Assembly: GCF_009757775.1 (NCBI RefSeq)
Contig: NZ_RHLK01000026.1
Span: forward strand, 1 to 32,471
DNA: 32,471 bases
DNA from: Paenibacillus lutrae
Lineage (GTDB): Bacteria > Bacillota > Bacilli > Paenibacillales > NBRC-103111
Direction of reading: 5' to 3'
This document shows positions 22,006 to 30,689 of this stretch, piece by piece. A model generated the notes under the pieces. The model had not been told where the DNA came from and ran no database searches. It saw only the letters and a program-made list of their open reading frames with translations. The number at the start of each line of letters is the position of its first letter. Position 1 is the first letter of the stretch. The position numbers and the translations under genes are program-made.

Positions 22006-24405
22006 ATGGTGAAACCGATTGAGAAAGCGGCCGTGATCGGCTCCGGTGTTATGGGCGCGGCGATTGCGGCGCATTTGGCGGGCGCAGGCATTTCTTGTCT
22101 GCTGCTGGATATCGTACCTGAGCATTTAACGGAAAATGAGAAGAAAGCAGGTCTGACGCTGGAACATCCGCAATTCCGTAACCGCCTGGCGTCTTCAGCC
22201 ATTGAGCGGCTTACGAAGACGAATCCGCCACCCCTGTACAGTGAAGCATTTGCTTCCCGGATAACACCGGGGAATCTTGATGATGATCTGGGTAAATTGG
22301 CAGATTCGGATTGGATTATTGAGGTCGTCGTAGAGCGTCTGGATGTTAAGAAAAGCCTGTTTGCCCGAATTGAGAAGGTATGGAAAGCTGGAACGATTGT
22401 AACGTCCAATACTTCGGGCATTTCCATTCGTGCGATGGTGGAAGAGCGCGGAGCTGATTTTAAACGGCACTTTCTCGGCACGCATTTCTTTAATCCCCCG
22501 CGTTACATGAAACTGCTGGAGGTCATCCCGGGTGAGACGACCGATCCGGCTATCGTGTCTTACATGACTGAATTTTGTGAGAAACGGCTCGGCAAGGGGG
22601 TTGTAAGAGCCAAAGATACACCGAACTTTATTGCGAACTGCATTGGAACATACGGGCTGCTTGTAACACTGCGTGAAATGCTAGAGAAGGGCTTTACGGT
22701 GGAGGAGATCGATGCGGTAACGGGCCCGGCTTTGGGAAGACCGAAGAGTGCAACGCTGCGTACGCTGGATTTGGTCGGACTGGACACTTTTGTCCACGTG
22801 GCCCGGAATGTTTACGATCTGGTAGACGGCGAAGCGGAGAAGAACGTTTTTGAAGTTCCTGAAGTGCTGAAAAGTATGGTGAACCAAGGATGGACCGGAG
22901 AAAAGAGCGGGCAGGGCTTTTACAAGAAAGTCCGAACGCAGAAGGGAAAGGAAATTCAGGCTCTGAACCTGCAGTCGCTGGAATACGCGCCTGCGCGCAA
23001 AATAACTTCGGCCTCACTTGAAGCGGCTAAGAGCGCCAAAGGAGCGGCGGCCAAGATCAAGGCGCTGCTGTCGGCGCAGGATAAATATTCCGAACTCGCC
23101 TGGAATGTCCTCAAGCCAGTCCTGCTGTATTCGGCTGATAAACTGGGAGAGATTGCGGATTCCATTGTCGAGATCGACCGTGCCATGAAATGGGGCTTTA
23201 ACTGGGATCTCGGACCTTTTGAATTATGGGATGCCATCGGCCTGCAGCGATCGGCAGAGCGGATGGAGAAGGAAGGGGATACAGTTGCTGACTGGGTTAA
23301 GGAGTGGATCGCGTCCGGTCATACTCATTTCTATGAGCAGCGGGAAGAAGCGACTTTTTATTACCTGAAGAATGCTTATACCGAGCTGAAGACGCGTCCC
23401 GAGCATATCTCGCTCCAGACGCTTAAGCGGCAGAACAAGGTTGTGCTGGGCAACAGCGGCGCCAGCCTGATTGATATCGGAGACGGAGTGGCTTGTCTGG
23501 AGTTTCATTCCCCGAACAATGCGATCGGTGCGGATATTCTGACGATGATTCAGAAGAGTACGGACGAGGTGCGCCGTAATTTCCGAGGACTGGTGATCGC
23601 CAATGAAGGGAAGCATTTCTGCGTGGGAGCTAACGTAATGCTGCTCCTGATGGAAGCCCAGGATGGGGAGTGGGACGAAGTCGACGGGATCATCCGCTTA
23701 TTCCAGAACAGCATGATGACTCTCAAAAGACTGGAGAAGCCGGTCGTAGCGGCACCTCACAGCATGACGCTTGGCGGCGGTGTGGAAGCTTGCCTGCCGG
23801 CAGACCGGGTTATCTTCTCGCCGGAAACCTATTACGGGCTCGTTGAGGTTGGCGTGGGCCTTATTCCGGCGGGGGGCGGATGCAAAGAAATGGCGCTGCG
23901 CACAAGCCGGATAGCGGCGGGGAATCCGGATATTGATCTGCAGCCAATCATAAATCAATATTTCGAGACAATCGGAATGGCCAAAGTATCGACTAGCGGC
24001 TTTGATACGAAACGGATCGGCTATATGGGGCCGCACGATTCTGTCGTTCTGAGCGGCGATCACCGCATTTATGCGGCCAAGCAAGCCGTGCTTGCCATGG
24101 ATCGTGAAGGCTATGTGCTCCCGGAGGAAGAGCGGATCCGCGTCGTTGGCGACACGGGCAAGGCGGTGCTCCAGGTCGCTTCTTATTCGATGCAGCTCGG
24201 CGGATATATCAGTGAGCATGACCGTTTGATTGCAGGTAAGCTTGCACACGTGCTGGCGGGCGGAGATGTTCCGGCGGGCACCCTGGTATCGGAGCAGTAT
24301 ATGCTTGACCTGGAGCGGGAAGCGTTCCTGAGTTTGTGCGGAGAGCCGAAGACCCAGCAGCGGATGCAGCACATGCTGACCCATGGCAAACCGCTGCGCA
24401 ACTAA
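22006..24405 (+). CDS. fadN: 3-hydroxyacyl-CoA dehydrogenase / enoyl-CoA hydratase (FadN)
   Basis: A 799-residue bifunctional enzyme, close to the size of B. subtilis FadN (YusL). The dehydrogenase part comes first: NAD-binding GSGVMGAAIAAHLAGAG (about 10-27), SNTSGISI, GTHFFNPPRYMKLLEVIPG and a C-terminal dimerisation region to about 450. The crotonase part follows (about 480-700): VIANEGKHFCVGANVMLL forms the oxyanion hole and GGGVEACLPADRVIFSPETYYGLVEVGVGLIPAGGG the second signature. This order is the reverse of proteobacterial FadB. It hydrates enoyl-CoA and oxidises the hydroxyacyl-CoA. The ribosome binding site AGGAGGT is strong, and the thiolase gene follows after 27 bases. Confidence 0.97.
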   Translation: MVKPIEKAAVIGSGVMGAAIAAHLAGAGISCLLLDIVPEHLTENEKKAGLTLEHPQFRNRLASSAIERLTKTNPPPLYSEAFASRITPGNLDDDLGKLADSDWIIEVVVERLDVKKSLFARIEKVWKAGTIVTSNTSGISIRAMVEERGADFKRHFLGTHFFNPPRYMKLLEVIPGETTDPAIVSYMTEFCEKRLGKGVVRAKDTPNFIANCIGTYGLLVTLREMLEKGFTVEEIDAVTGPALGRPKSATLRTLDLVGLDTFVHVARNVYDLVDGEAEKNVFEVPEVLKSMVNQGWTGEKSGQGFYKKVRTQKGKEIQALNLQSLEYAPARKITSASLEAAKSAKGAAAKIKALLSAQDKYSELAWNVLKPVLLYSADKLGEIADSIVEIDRAMKWGFNWDLGPFELWDAIGLQRSAERMEKEGDTVADWVKEWIASGHTHFYEQREEATFYYLKNAYTELKTRPEHISLQTLKRQNKVVLGNSGASLIDIGDGVACLEFHSPNNAIGADILTMIQKSTDEVRRNFRGLVIANEGKHFCVGANVMLLLMEAQDGEWDEVDGIIRLFQNSMMTLKRLEKPVVAAPHSMTLGGGVEACLPADRVIFSPETYYGLVEVGVGLIPAGGGCKEMALRTSRIAAGNPDIDLQPIINQYFETIGMAKVSTSGFDTKRIGYMGPHDSVVLSGDHRIYAAKQAVLAMDREGYVLPEEERIRVVGDTGKAVLQVASYSMQLGGYISEHDRLIAGKLAHVLAGGDVPAGTLVSEQYMLDLEREAFLSLCGEPKTQQRMQHMLTHGKPLRN

Positions 24406-24432
24406 AACGGGACGAAGCGAGGGGAGAACACA

Positions 24433-25617
24433 ATGAAAGAAGCAGTCATTGTATCGATCGTGCGTACGCCGGCGGGAAAAGCGAAGAAGGGCAGCTTGTC
24501 ACAGACGAGGGCGGAAGATCTCGGACGCATTGTCCTCGAAGAAGCGGTGCGCCGGGCACCGGGGCTCCTCAAAGAAGATGTGGAGGACATAATTATCGGC
24601 TGCGCCATGCCGGAGGGCGAACAGGGGCTGAATTTTGCCCGGACGATGGCGCTGTATGCCGGATTTTCCCATACAGTCCCGGCTGTTACGGTCAACCGGT
24701 TCTGCTCCTCCGGCCTGCAGGCTATTGCTTATGCCGCAGACCGGATCATGCTGGGGCACGCGGAAGTTATCATCGCCGGCGGGGTAGAAAGCATGAGTCA
24801 TGTGCCGATGACCGGCTTCAAACTGTCGCCTCACCCCAAACTGGCGACCCAGATGCCCGAAGTCTATATGGGCATGGGTCATACGGCCGAGAATGTCGCC
24901 CGGCAGTTCGGCATCACCCGCGAGGATCAAGACCACTTCGCGGCCGAGAGTCACCGCAAAGCGGCGGCTGCTATTGCTGCCGGGAAGTTCAAGGAAGAAA
25001 TCGTGCCTGTCGCAACCCGGCTCGTGGGCGTAGATGCCGGCAGCAACAGGTGGGAGAAGCCGATCGTGCTGGATACGGACGAAGGCGTCCGCCCGGACAC
25101 CACCCTTGAAGTGCTCGGCAGGCTGCGTCCCGCCTTCACGCAGGGCGGCAGCGTCACAGCGGGCAACGCTTCGCAGGTAAGCGACGGCGCAGCGGCGGCC
25201 GTTGTGATGAGCCGCGAACGGGCAGAGGAGCTGGGCCTCAAGCCGCTGGCTGCGCTACGCTCCTTCGCACTGGCAGGCGTGGCGCCCGAGATCATGGGCG
25301 TCGGGCCGGTCGAAGCGATTCCGAAGGCGCTTAAGCTGGCCGGAATCACGCAGGATCAGGTTGATCTGTACGAGATCAACGAAGCGTTCGCGTCCCAGTG
25401 CGTGCACATCATCCGGGAGCTGAACCTCGAAGAAGAGAAGGTGAACGTGAACGGGGGCGCCATTGCGCTGGGTCATCCGCTCGGCTGCACGGGCACGAAG
25501 CTGACAGCGAGCCTTGTGCATGAACTTAGGCGCAGGGGCGGAGGGATCGGCGTCGTGTCCATGTGTATCGGGGGCGGTATGGGAGCCGCAGGAGTCTTTG
25601 AAGTATTCGGTCCTTAA
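24433..25617 (+). CDS. fadA: Acetyl-CoA C-acyltransferase (3-ketoacyl-CoA thiolase)
   Basis: A 394-residue thiolase of usual length. The nucleophile is Cys91 (VNRFCSSGLQ); His348 (GGAIALGHPLGCTGTK) and Cys378 (SMCIGGGMGAA) complete the active site. NEAF (EINEAFASQ) is also conserved. It cleaves 3-ketoacyl-CoA to acetyl-CoA and a shortened acyl-CoA, the last step of the spiral, and matches FadA (YusK) by context after FadN. The ribosome binding site AGGGGAG is close to the ATG. Its DNA is visibly more GC-rich than the following fadE gene. Confidence 0.97.
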   Translation: MKEAVIVSIVRTPAGKAKKGSLSQTRAEDLGRIVLEEAVRRAPGLLKEDVEDIIIGCAMPEGEQGLNFARTMALYAGFSHTVPAVTVNRFCSSGLQAIAYAADRIMLGHAEVIIAGGVESMSHVPMTGFKLSPHPKLATQMPEVYMGMGHTAENVARQFGITREDQDHFAAESHRKAAAAIAAGKFKEEIVPVATRLVGVDAGSNRWEKPIVLDTDEGVRPDTTLEVLGRLRPAFTQGGSVTAGNASQVSDGAAAAVVMSRERAEELGLKPLAALRSFALAGVAPEIMGVGPVEAIPKALKLAGITQDQVDLYEINEAFASQCVHIIRELNLEEEKVNVNGGAIALGHPLGCTGTKLTASLVHELRRRGGGIGVVSMCIGGGMGAAGVFEVFGP

Positions 25618-25694
25618 TGCATGCTTCCCGGCGATTTACATGAACTAAAGCAAGCTCCTATCCGCATATGAATCCATTAAAGGAGAGATCAGAG

Positions 25695-27473
25695 ATGCTT
25701 GAGACGATAATCGTAAAAGGCGGAAGCTTTGTCATTGAGGATTTGGATGTAAATGCCCTGGTTACTCCGGAGGACTTTACGGAAGAACAGCGAATGATGA
25801 TGGAGACGACAAGGGATTTCGTGGAGAGGGAAGTGCTTCCGAGGGATGAAGAAATCGAGAAGCTGGACTACGGGCTTACCGTGAAATTGATGCGCAAAGC
25901 CGGGGAACTCGGCCTGCTTGGGGCAGATGTGCCGGAGGAGTACGGGGGACTCGGCCTGGACAAAATCAGCTCCACCGTCATTAACGAGACTCTGTCCAAA
26001 GCCTCCTCTTTCGCGTTATCGATCGGCGCGCATGTAGGGATCGGCACATTGCCGATTGTGTTCTTCGGGACGCAAGAACAGAAGAATAAATATTTGCCTG
26101 AACTCGCCACCGGCGAGAAAATCGCGGCCTACTGCCTGACGGAGCCAACCTCGGGATCAGATGCGCTCGGCGCCAAAACGACGGCAAAGCTCTCGGAAGA
26201 CGGGGAATCTTATATTCTGAACGGCTCCAAGCTGTATATTACGAATGCGGGCTTCGCGGATATCTTTATTGTGTATGCCAAAGTGGACGGCAAAGATTTT
26301 ACGGCTTTTATCGTGGAGAGGAATATGGAAGGCTTATCGGTGGGACCGGAAGAGAAGAAGATGGGAATCAAAGGATCATCGACGTGTCCGCTGTATTTTG
26401 AAGATGTCCGCGTTCCTGCCGGCAATGTACTGGGGGAAATCGGACGCGGGCATATTATTGCCTTTAATATTTTGAACATAGGTCGATTCAAGCTTGGAGC
26501 CGGTTGTCTGGGAGCATCCAAAGAAGCGATAGAACTCAGTTCGAAATATGCCAATACGAGAACGCAATTCGGTCAGCCGATTTCTTCGTTCCCTCTGATC
26601 GGGAAAAAACTGGCCGAAATGAATATCCGCACGTATGTCACCGAAAGCATGGTGTACCGGACATCCGGCATGATTGACAAGGCGCTTCAGAATCTGGACC
26701 ATGCCAGCGATGAAGCGGGTCAACAGTCAGCCAAGGCGATTGCGGAATATGCGCTTGAATGCTCCATCAATAAAGTATTCGCCTCTGAAGCACTTGATTT
26801 CATCGCGGATGAAGGTGTTCAGATTCACGGAGGCTACGGCTTTATTCAAGAATATAAAATCGAACGGATTTATCGCGACTCGCGGATCAACCGTATTTTT
26901 GAAGGAACCAATGAAATCAACCGTCTTCTGATTCCGGGCACCTTGCTCAAGAAAGCAATGAAAGGGGAAATCGATTTACTGGGCAGAGCACAAGCCCTCC
27001 AATCCGAACTGCTGCAGCTGGTTCCAGGCCAGACGTTTGACGGCGTATTAGAGCAAGAAGCTCATCTGGTCAGTATGGCCAAAAAAGTGTTTCTGATGGC
27101 TGGCGGATCGGCCGTACAGAAATACGGCATGAATCTGGAAAAACAGCAGGAAGTGCTGAGCAACCTGGCGGATATGATGATCCAGATCTTTGCGATGGAA
27201 ACGGTTCTTATCCGTACCCGTAAGCTTACGGGGAAATCCGGAGAAACCAAAGCGCAGAATGCGATCCAGATGACCGAGGTTTACGTGCACGAAGCTTTCT
27301 CTGAAATCGAACGTCTTGCCAAAGATACGCTGGCTGCGATGGAAACCGGCGATGTGCTGCGGACCCAATTGTCTGTGCTTAAGAAGCTGACCCGCAGCAT
27401 ACCGGCAGACGCAGTCGGCCTCAAACGGCAAATTGCCGCTCGTGTCATCGCCTCTGAGAAATACGTCATTTGA
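25695..27473 (+). CDS. fadE: Acyl-CoA dehydrogenase (FadE)
   Basis: About 592 residues, the long type like B. subtilis FadE (YusJ, about 594), with a C-terminal extension of some 190 residues beyond the classical domain. It shows ACAD signature 1 (AYCLTEPTSGSDALGAKT), the FAD-contact segment ANTRTQFGQPISSFPLI, GGYGFIQEYKIERIYRDSRI and FEGTNEINR, which carries the expected catalytic Glu. It makes the trans-2 double bond and donates electrons to EtfBA. The frame opens at ATG 25668, but AGGAG at 25681-25685 sets the start at ATG 25695, giving the family length. Fourth gene of the operon. Confidence 0.96.
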   Translation: MLETIIVKGGSFVIEDLDVNALVTPEDFTEEQRMMMETTRDFVEREVLPRDEEIEKLDYGLTVKLMRKAGELGLLGADVPEEYGGLGLDKISSTVINETLSKASSFALSIGAHVGIGTLPIVFFGTQEQKNKYLPELATGEKIAAYCLTEPTSGSDALGAKTTAKLSEDGESYILNGSKLYITNAGFADIFIVYAKVDGKDFTAFIVERNMEGLSVGPEEKKMGIKGSSTCPLYFEDVRVPAGNVLGEIGRGHIIAFNILNIGRFKLGAGCLGASKEAIELSSKYANTRTQFGQPISSFPLIGKKLAEMNIRTYVTESMVYRTSGMIDKALQNLDHASDEAGQQSAKAIAEYALECSINKVFASEALDFIADEGVQIHGGYGFIQEYKIERIYRDSRINRIFEGTNEINRLLIPGTLLKKAMKGEIDLLGRAQALQSELLQLVPGQTFDGVLEQEAHLVSMAKKVFLMAGGSAVQKYGMNLEKQQEVLSNLADMMIQIFAMETVLIRTRKLTGKSGETKAQNAIQMTEVYVHEAFSEIERLAKDTLAAMETGDVLRTQLSVLKKLTRSIPADAVGLKRQIAARVIASEKYVI

Positions 27474-27505
27474 CGATCCGGCTCCCGGGAAAGGGATGAT
27501 CTTGT

Positions 27506-29326
27506 ATGGATTCAGCTAAGCCTTGGCTGCATCACTACGAAAACGAAGTCGCCTCGACTTACGAATATCCCAAGCACAATCTTGCACATTTTCTCGTTCA
27601 AGCGGCTGGGAAATATCCGCAGAAGCCCGCAATCTATTTTATGGGAAAGAGAATGAACTACGCCAAGCTGCTGGATGCCTGTTACCGGTTTGCGAACGGG
27701 CTGAAGCAGCTCGGTGTCAAACAGGGGGAAAGGGTGGCGATCATGCTGCCCAATTGCCCCCAATGCATCATTGCTTATTACGGAGCATTAATGGCAGGAG
27801 CCATTGTTGTGCAGACCAACCCGCTGTATATGGAAAGGGAGCTGGAGCATCAACTGGTGGATTCCGGTTCCGTAGTCATGGTTACTCTGGATCTTTTACA
27901 TCCTAAAGTTGTACCGTTGATGTCCAGAACGAACCTGCGCCACATGCTTGTGACTTCCATTAAGGACTATCTGCCTTTTCCGAAAAATGTCCTGTATCCG
28001 ATTAAAGCGAAGCGGGACGGGGCAGATTTAAACGTAGACTGGAGCGATCAAATCCGCTCTTTCCGCACGCATTTATCTTATGCTTCGTCTGATCCCGTGA
28101 TGGCTGAAGTGGATGCGGCAGAGGATGTTGCCCTGCTGCAGTATACAGGGGGCACTACCGGGCTGTCCAAAGGCGTGATGTTGACACATCATAACCTGGT
28201 GGTGAATACCGTGCAGGCAGCCAAGTGGTGTTACCGGTCCAAGGACGGTGAAGAAATATATTTGGCAGCGCTTCCATTTTTTCATGTCTTTGGAATGACT
28301 GTTCTCATGAATCAAGCGATATTGAAGTCAGGGATGCTCGTACTTATACCTAAGTTTGATATTGAAGTAATTCTCCGGATGATTGCGAAGCTGAAGCCTA
28401 CTATATTTCCGGGTGCGCCCACCATGTATATCGCACTGATCAATCACGCCCGAATCCGGGATTATGATCTTTCTTCTATTAATGTGTGTCTTAGCGGCTC
28501 GGCTCCCCTTCCGCTTGAGGTCCAGGAGCGGTTTGAAGAACTAACCGGAGGAAGACTCATTGAAGGATACGGACTGACGGAAGCTTCACCGGCCACACAT
28601 GTCAATCCAATCTGGGGGGACCGCAAAATCGGAACGATCGGGCTTCCTTTTCCAGATACGGAATCCAAAGTGATTGATCCGGCCACCGGAGAAGAAGCGG
28701 CTGCAGGCGAGATCGGGGAACTGGTTGTCCGGGGTCCGCAAGTTATGAAAGGATACTGGAACCGCCCTCATGAGACGGCAGCGGTTCTCCGCGATGGCTG
28801 GCTCTATACAGGCGATATGGCAAGGATGGACGAAGAGGGTTACTTCTCTATTGTTGACCGGAAGAAGGATATCATTATTGCGGGCGGATTTAATATCTAT
28901 CCGCGTGAAATCGAGGAAGTGCTGTTCGAGCATCCAGCCGTCAAAGAGGCTGTAGCAATTGGTGTTCCCGACCCCTACCGCGGTGAGACGGTGAAAGCCT
29001 TCATTATTATCCGTGACGGTGAAAGTCTGTCGGCTAAGGAAATGGATGTCTGGTGCCGTGAACGCCTTGCAGCCTTTAAAGTTCCCCGTCGTTACGAATT
29101 CCGGACCCAGCTGCCCAAGACGATGGTGGGTAAAGTGCTCCGGCGCAAACTTCTCGAAGAAGAGATGGAACTGCTCAGCAGGGACAGGGAGCACGAGAAT
29201 CACGAGAAGCACGAGAAGCACGGGAAGCACGAGGTTCCGGGGGACTCCGTTAGAGAGCAGGCCCCGGGAAGCCGGAATCCGAGTCCGTCCAAGGTAGACG
29301 AAGAAGAGGAAAAGGAAAAGGCATGA
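27506..29326 (+). CDS. lcfA: Long-chain fatty acid-CoA ligase with a charged C-terminal tail
   Basis: A 606-residue adenylate-forming enzyme. Visible motifs are P-loop-like YTGGTTGLSKGVMLTHHN (about 214-231), YGLTEASPATH (about 355), YTGDMARMDEEGYFSIVDRKKDIIIAGGFNIYP (about 435-465) and the catalytic lysine in PKTMVGKVLRRKL near 545. It activates fatty acids with ATP and CoA for the enzymes encoded just upstream. B. subtilis LcfA has about 560 residues; here about 45 more form a hydrophilic tail that begins with a His/Glu/Lys repeat (from residue 563) and ends in an acidic/basic EEEEKEKA stretch. The ribosome binding site AAAGGGATG is fair. Last gene of the operon; a terminator follows. Confidence 0.96.
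   Translation: MDSAKPWLHHYENEVASTYEYPKHNLAHFLVQAAGKYPQKPAIYFMGKRMNYAKLLDACYRFANGLKQLGVKQGERVAIMLPNCPQCIIAYYGALMAGAIVVQTNPLYMERELEHQLVDSGSVVMVTLDLLHPKVVPLMSRTNLRHMLVTSIKDYLPFPKNVLYPIKAKRDGADLNVDWSDQIRSFRTHLSYASSDPVMAEVDAAEDVALLQYTGGTTGLSKGVMLTHHNLVVNTVQAAKWCYRSKDGEEIYLAALPFFHVFGMTVLMNQAILKSGMLVLIPKFDIEVILRMIAKLKPTIFPGAPTMYIALINHARIRDYDLSSINVCLSGSAPLPLEVQERFEELTGGRLIEGYGLTEASPATHVNPIWGDRKIGTIGLPFPDTESKVIDPATGEEAAAGEIGELVVRGPQVMKGYWNRPHETAAVLRDGWLYTGDMARMDEEGYFSIVDRKKDIIIAGGFNIYPREIEEVLFEHPAVKEAVAIGVPDPYRGETVKAFIIIRDGESLSAKEMDVWCRERLAAFKVPRRYEFRTQLPKTMVGKVLRRKLLEEEMELLSRDREHENHEKHEKHGKHEVPGDSVREQAPGSRNPSPSKVDEEEEKEKA
29192..29233 (+). repeat. 9-bp tandem repeat in the lcfA 3' end
   Basis: The unit CACGAGAAG is repeated in frame about four and a half times (variants AAT and GGG), encoding HEN-HEK-HEK-HGK-HE. 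It lies beyond the conserved ligase domain. Confidence 0.92.
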
Positions 29327-29373
29327 GGAAGCGGGCCGCGGGCGGATTCCGCTCTGCTGCCCATCCACTAATG

Positions 29374-29400
29374 AAAAGTCCCTGACCGGGACTTTTTCTT
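29374..29400 (+). terminator. Rho-independent terminator of the beta-oxidation operon
   Basis: AAAAGTCCC pairs with GGGACTTTT around a five-base loop, followed by TCTTT. It lies 47 bases after the lcfA stop. Confidence 0.92.
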
Positions 29401-29415
29401 TCCAGTATGTCCCGT

Positions 29416-29421
29416 TATAAT
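29416..29421 (+). promoter_or_regulatory. -10 element of the thioesterase gene
   Basis: A perfect TATAAT lies between the operon terminator and the ribosome binding site, 27 bases before the GTG start. The -35 region (TTTTTC at 29393-29398) is poor. Its position inside the longer ATG-started frame argues for the GTG start. Confidence 0.55.
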
Positions 29422-29448
29422 GTCGCTATAGAGAAGGGAGGGAGACTG

Positions 29449-29862
29449 GTGGAACAAGAAAGCTTGCTGCACCCCCGCTATCAAGAGATGATCGATCAGG
29501 CAAAAGACACATTCTGGGACTATTTGGGCTGTGAACTGCTGGAAGCTAGTACGGAGAAGGTCGTCATTCGCCTGAACGCGCAGCAGCACCATTTGAATCT
29601 CATCGGCATTGTCCACGGAGGCGTTACCTCGTCTCTGCTCGATAATGCGATGGGTATCGTGCTCATGCTGGCGAGACCGGACGAGAAGATTGTCACAACT
29701 AATTTGAACGTACAATTCGTTGCGCCTATGCAGCCGGGCGAGCTGATTGTGACGGCTGAGCTCGTGCATCAGACGCGCAAGATGCTGACGGCCAGCGGCC
29801 GGGTGACCGATGCACAGGGGCGTCTGGGGACGCTGGGTACGGGTACGTTCCGGGTCATCTAA
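29449..29862 (+). CDS. PaaI-type hotdog-fold thioesterase
   Basis: A 137-residue single hotdog domain. The motif NLIGIVHGGVTSSLLDNAMG (HGG, then the catalytic acidic residue in LLDNAMG) and TTNLNVQFVAPMQPGELIVTAEL are typical of PaaI/YbgC-like acyl-CoA thioesterases. Next to a beta-oxidation operon, it may release free acids from slow or aromatic acyl-CoA intermediates and recycle CoA. Start: ATG 29407 is in frame but precedes the -10 element; AAGGGAGGGAG at 29434-29443 fits GTG 29449. Two terminators follow, so it is its own unit. Confidence 0.88.
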   Translation: MEQESLLHPRYQEMIDQAKDTFWDYLGCELLEASTEKVVIRLNAQQHHLNLIGIVHGGVTSSLLDNAMGIVLMLARPDEKIVTTNLNVQFVAPMQPGELIVTAELVHQTRKMLTASGRVTDAQGRLGTLGTGTFRVI

Positions 29863-29877
29863 TGAAAAGAAGCTTGT

Positions 29878-29901
29878 AAGGGCGCTGCGTTAGCGCCTTT
29901 T
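29878..29901 (+). terminator. First terminator after the thioesterase gene
   Basis: AAGGGCGC pairs with GCGCCTTT around a seven-base loop, followed by TTC, 15 bases past the stop. Confidence 0.8.
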
Positions 29902-29909
29902 CTGGCGGG

Positions 29910-29938
29910 AGACCTGGCCGATTGTTGTCAGGTCTTTT
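29910..29938 (+). terminator. Second terminator after the thioesterase gene
   Basis: AGACCTG (29910-29916) pairs with CAGGTCT (29929-29935) and is followed by TTT. It lies in tandem with the preceding hairpin. Confidence 0.6.
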
Positions 29939-29995
29939 CCTGCGGTACCGGAGTATCCGTCAGAAACTTTTTCCCGTGTGTGGATGATTTTGGGG

Positions 29996-30001
29996 TATAC
30001 T
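29996..30001 (+). promoter_or_regulatory. Candidate -10 element for the chromate transporter gene
   Basis: TATACT lies 42 bases before the start codon; no convincing -35 hexamer is visible. Confidence 0.3.
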
Positions 30002-30042
30002 AGGAATAAATTTTGAAAGCCTAGCAAGGACAGGAGTGGCAG

Positions 30043-30591
30043 ATGACAGTGATGAAGCTGTGGGAATTGTTTGTGGCCTTCGGCCGTTCTACCATGCTTG
30101 GCTACGGGGGCGGCCCCTCCATCATTCCGCTTTATGAGAACGAGGTGGTAAGCCGGTTCGGCTGGATGAACAAAGAGGAGTTCGGACAAGCGCTTGCCTT
30201 CGGCAATGCTCTTCCCGGACCTATTGCGACTAAGCTGGCGGCCTATATCGGGTTTAAAGTCGGAGGCTGGATGGGAGCCGCAGTCGCCATAGGAGCCGTG
30301 GTACTGCCAACGGCTATTCTTATGGTGGCCCTGGTCGGCGTAATGAGCAAACTGAACGGGAACCCGGTGATCCGGGGAATGATCAAAGGCGTACAGCCGA
30401 TTATTTTTGTCATGCTGGCTATGCTGGCGTATGACTTCGCGAAGTTCGGCTTCGGTACGACAGAAGGTCCGGTGAAATTTCTTCCATTTCTGCTGGCGGC
30501 CGGATATTTTATCATGGTACAGTATTTAAACATAAATCCGGTATGGGGAATTATCGGCGCGCTAATTATCGGCGCTCTATTTATCCGGTAG
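30043..30591 (+). CDS. Single-domain chromate transporter (CHR family)
   Basis: A 182-residue membrane protein with about five or six helices, the size of one CHR domain. The N-terminal signature FGRSTMLGYGGGPSIIPLYENEVV and the helix motif FGNALPGPIATKLAAYIGFKVGG are the conserved CHR blocks. Short-chain CHR proteins are usually encoded as adjacent pairs that together form the transporter (ywrA/ywrB in Bacillus). Here only one copy is present; no second half lies on either side. It may pair with a distant partner or act as a homodimer. The substrate could be chromate or sulfate. The ribosome binding site is AGGAG. Confidence 0.88.
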   Translation: MTVMKLWELFVAFGRSTMLGYGGGPSIIPLYENEVVSRFGWMNKEEFGQALAFGNALPGPIATKLAAYIGFKVGGWMGAAVAIGAVVLPTAILMVALVGVMSKLNGNPVIRGMIKGVQPIIFVMLAMLAYDFAKFGFGTTEGPVKFLPFLLAAGYFIMVQYLNINPVWGIIGALIIGALFIR

Positions 30592-30617
30592 GTTGCTGCA
30601 CAAGATGAACGCTGCAT

Positions 30618-30646
30618 TTGTACATACGGATTGATTTCTTTATAAT
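30618..30646 (+). promoter_or_regulatory. Candidate sigma-A promoter of ytxJ
   Basis: TTGTAC (30618-30623) and a perfect TATAAT (30641-30646) are separated by 17 bases and lie 44 bases before the start codon. Confidence 0.55.
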
Positions 30647-30689
30647 GACTAGTATCCCGATAAAAGAACGAGGAAGGAAGCGGTGCTAA

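Noticed and set aside
24336-25109. Plus-strand open frame of 257 codons overlapping the fadN end and fadA
   Set aside because: Out of frame with two clear enzymes in GC-rich DNA; the translation is Arg/Gly-rich and of no recognisable family.
28586-29368. Minus-strand open frame of 260 codons opposite lcfA
   Set aside because: Antisense to the conserved C-terminal ligase motifs and crossing the terminator.
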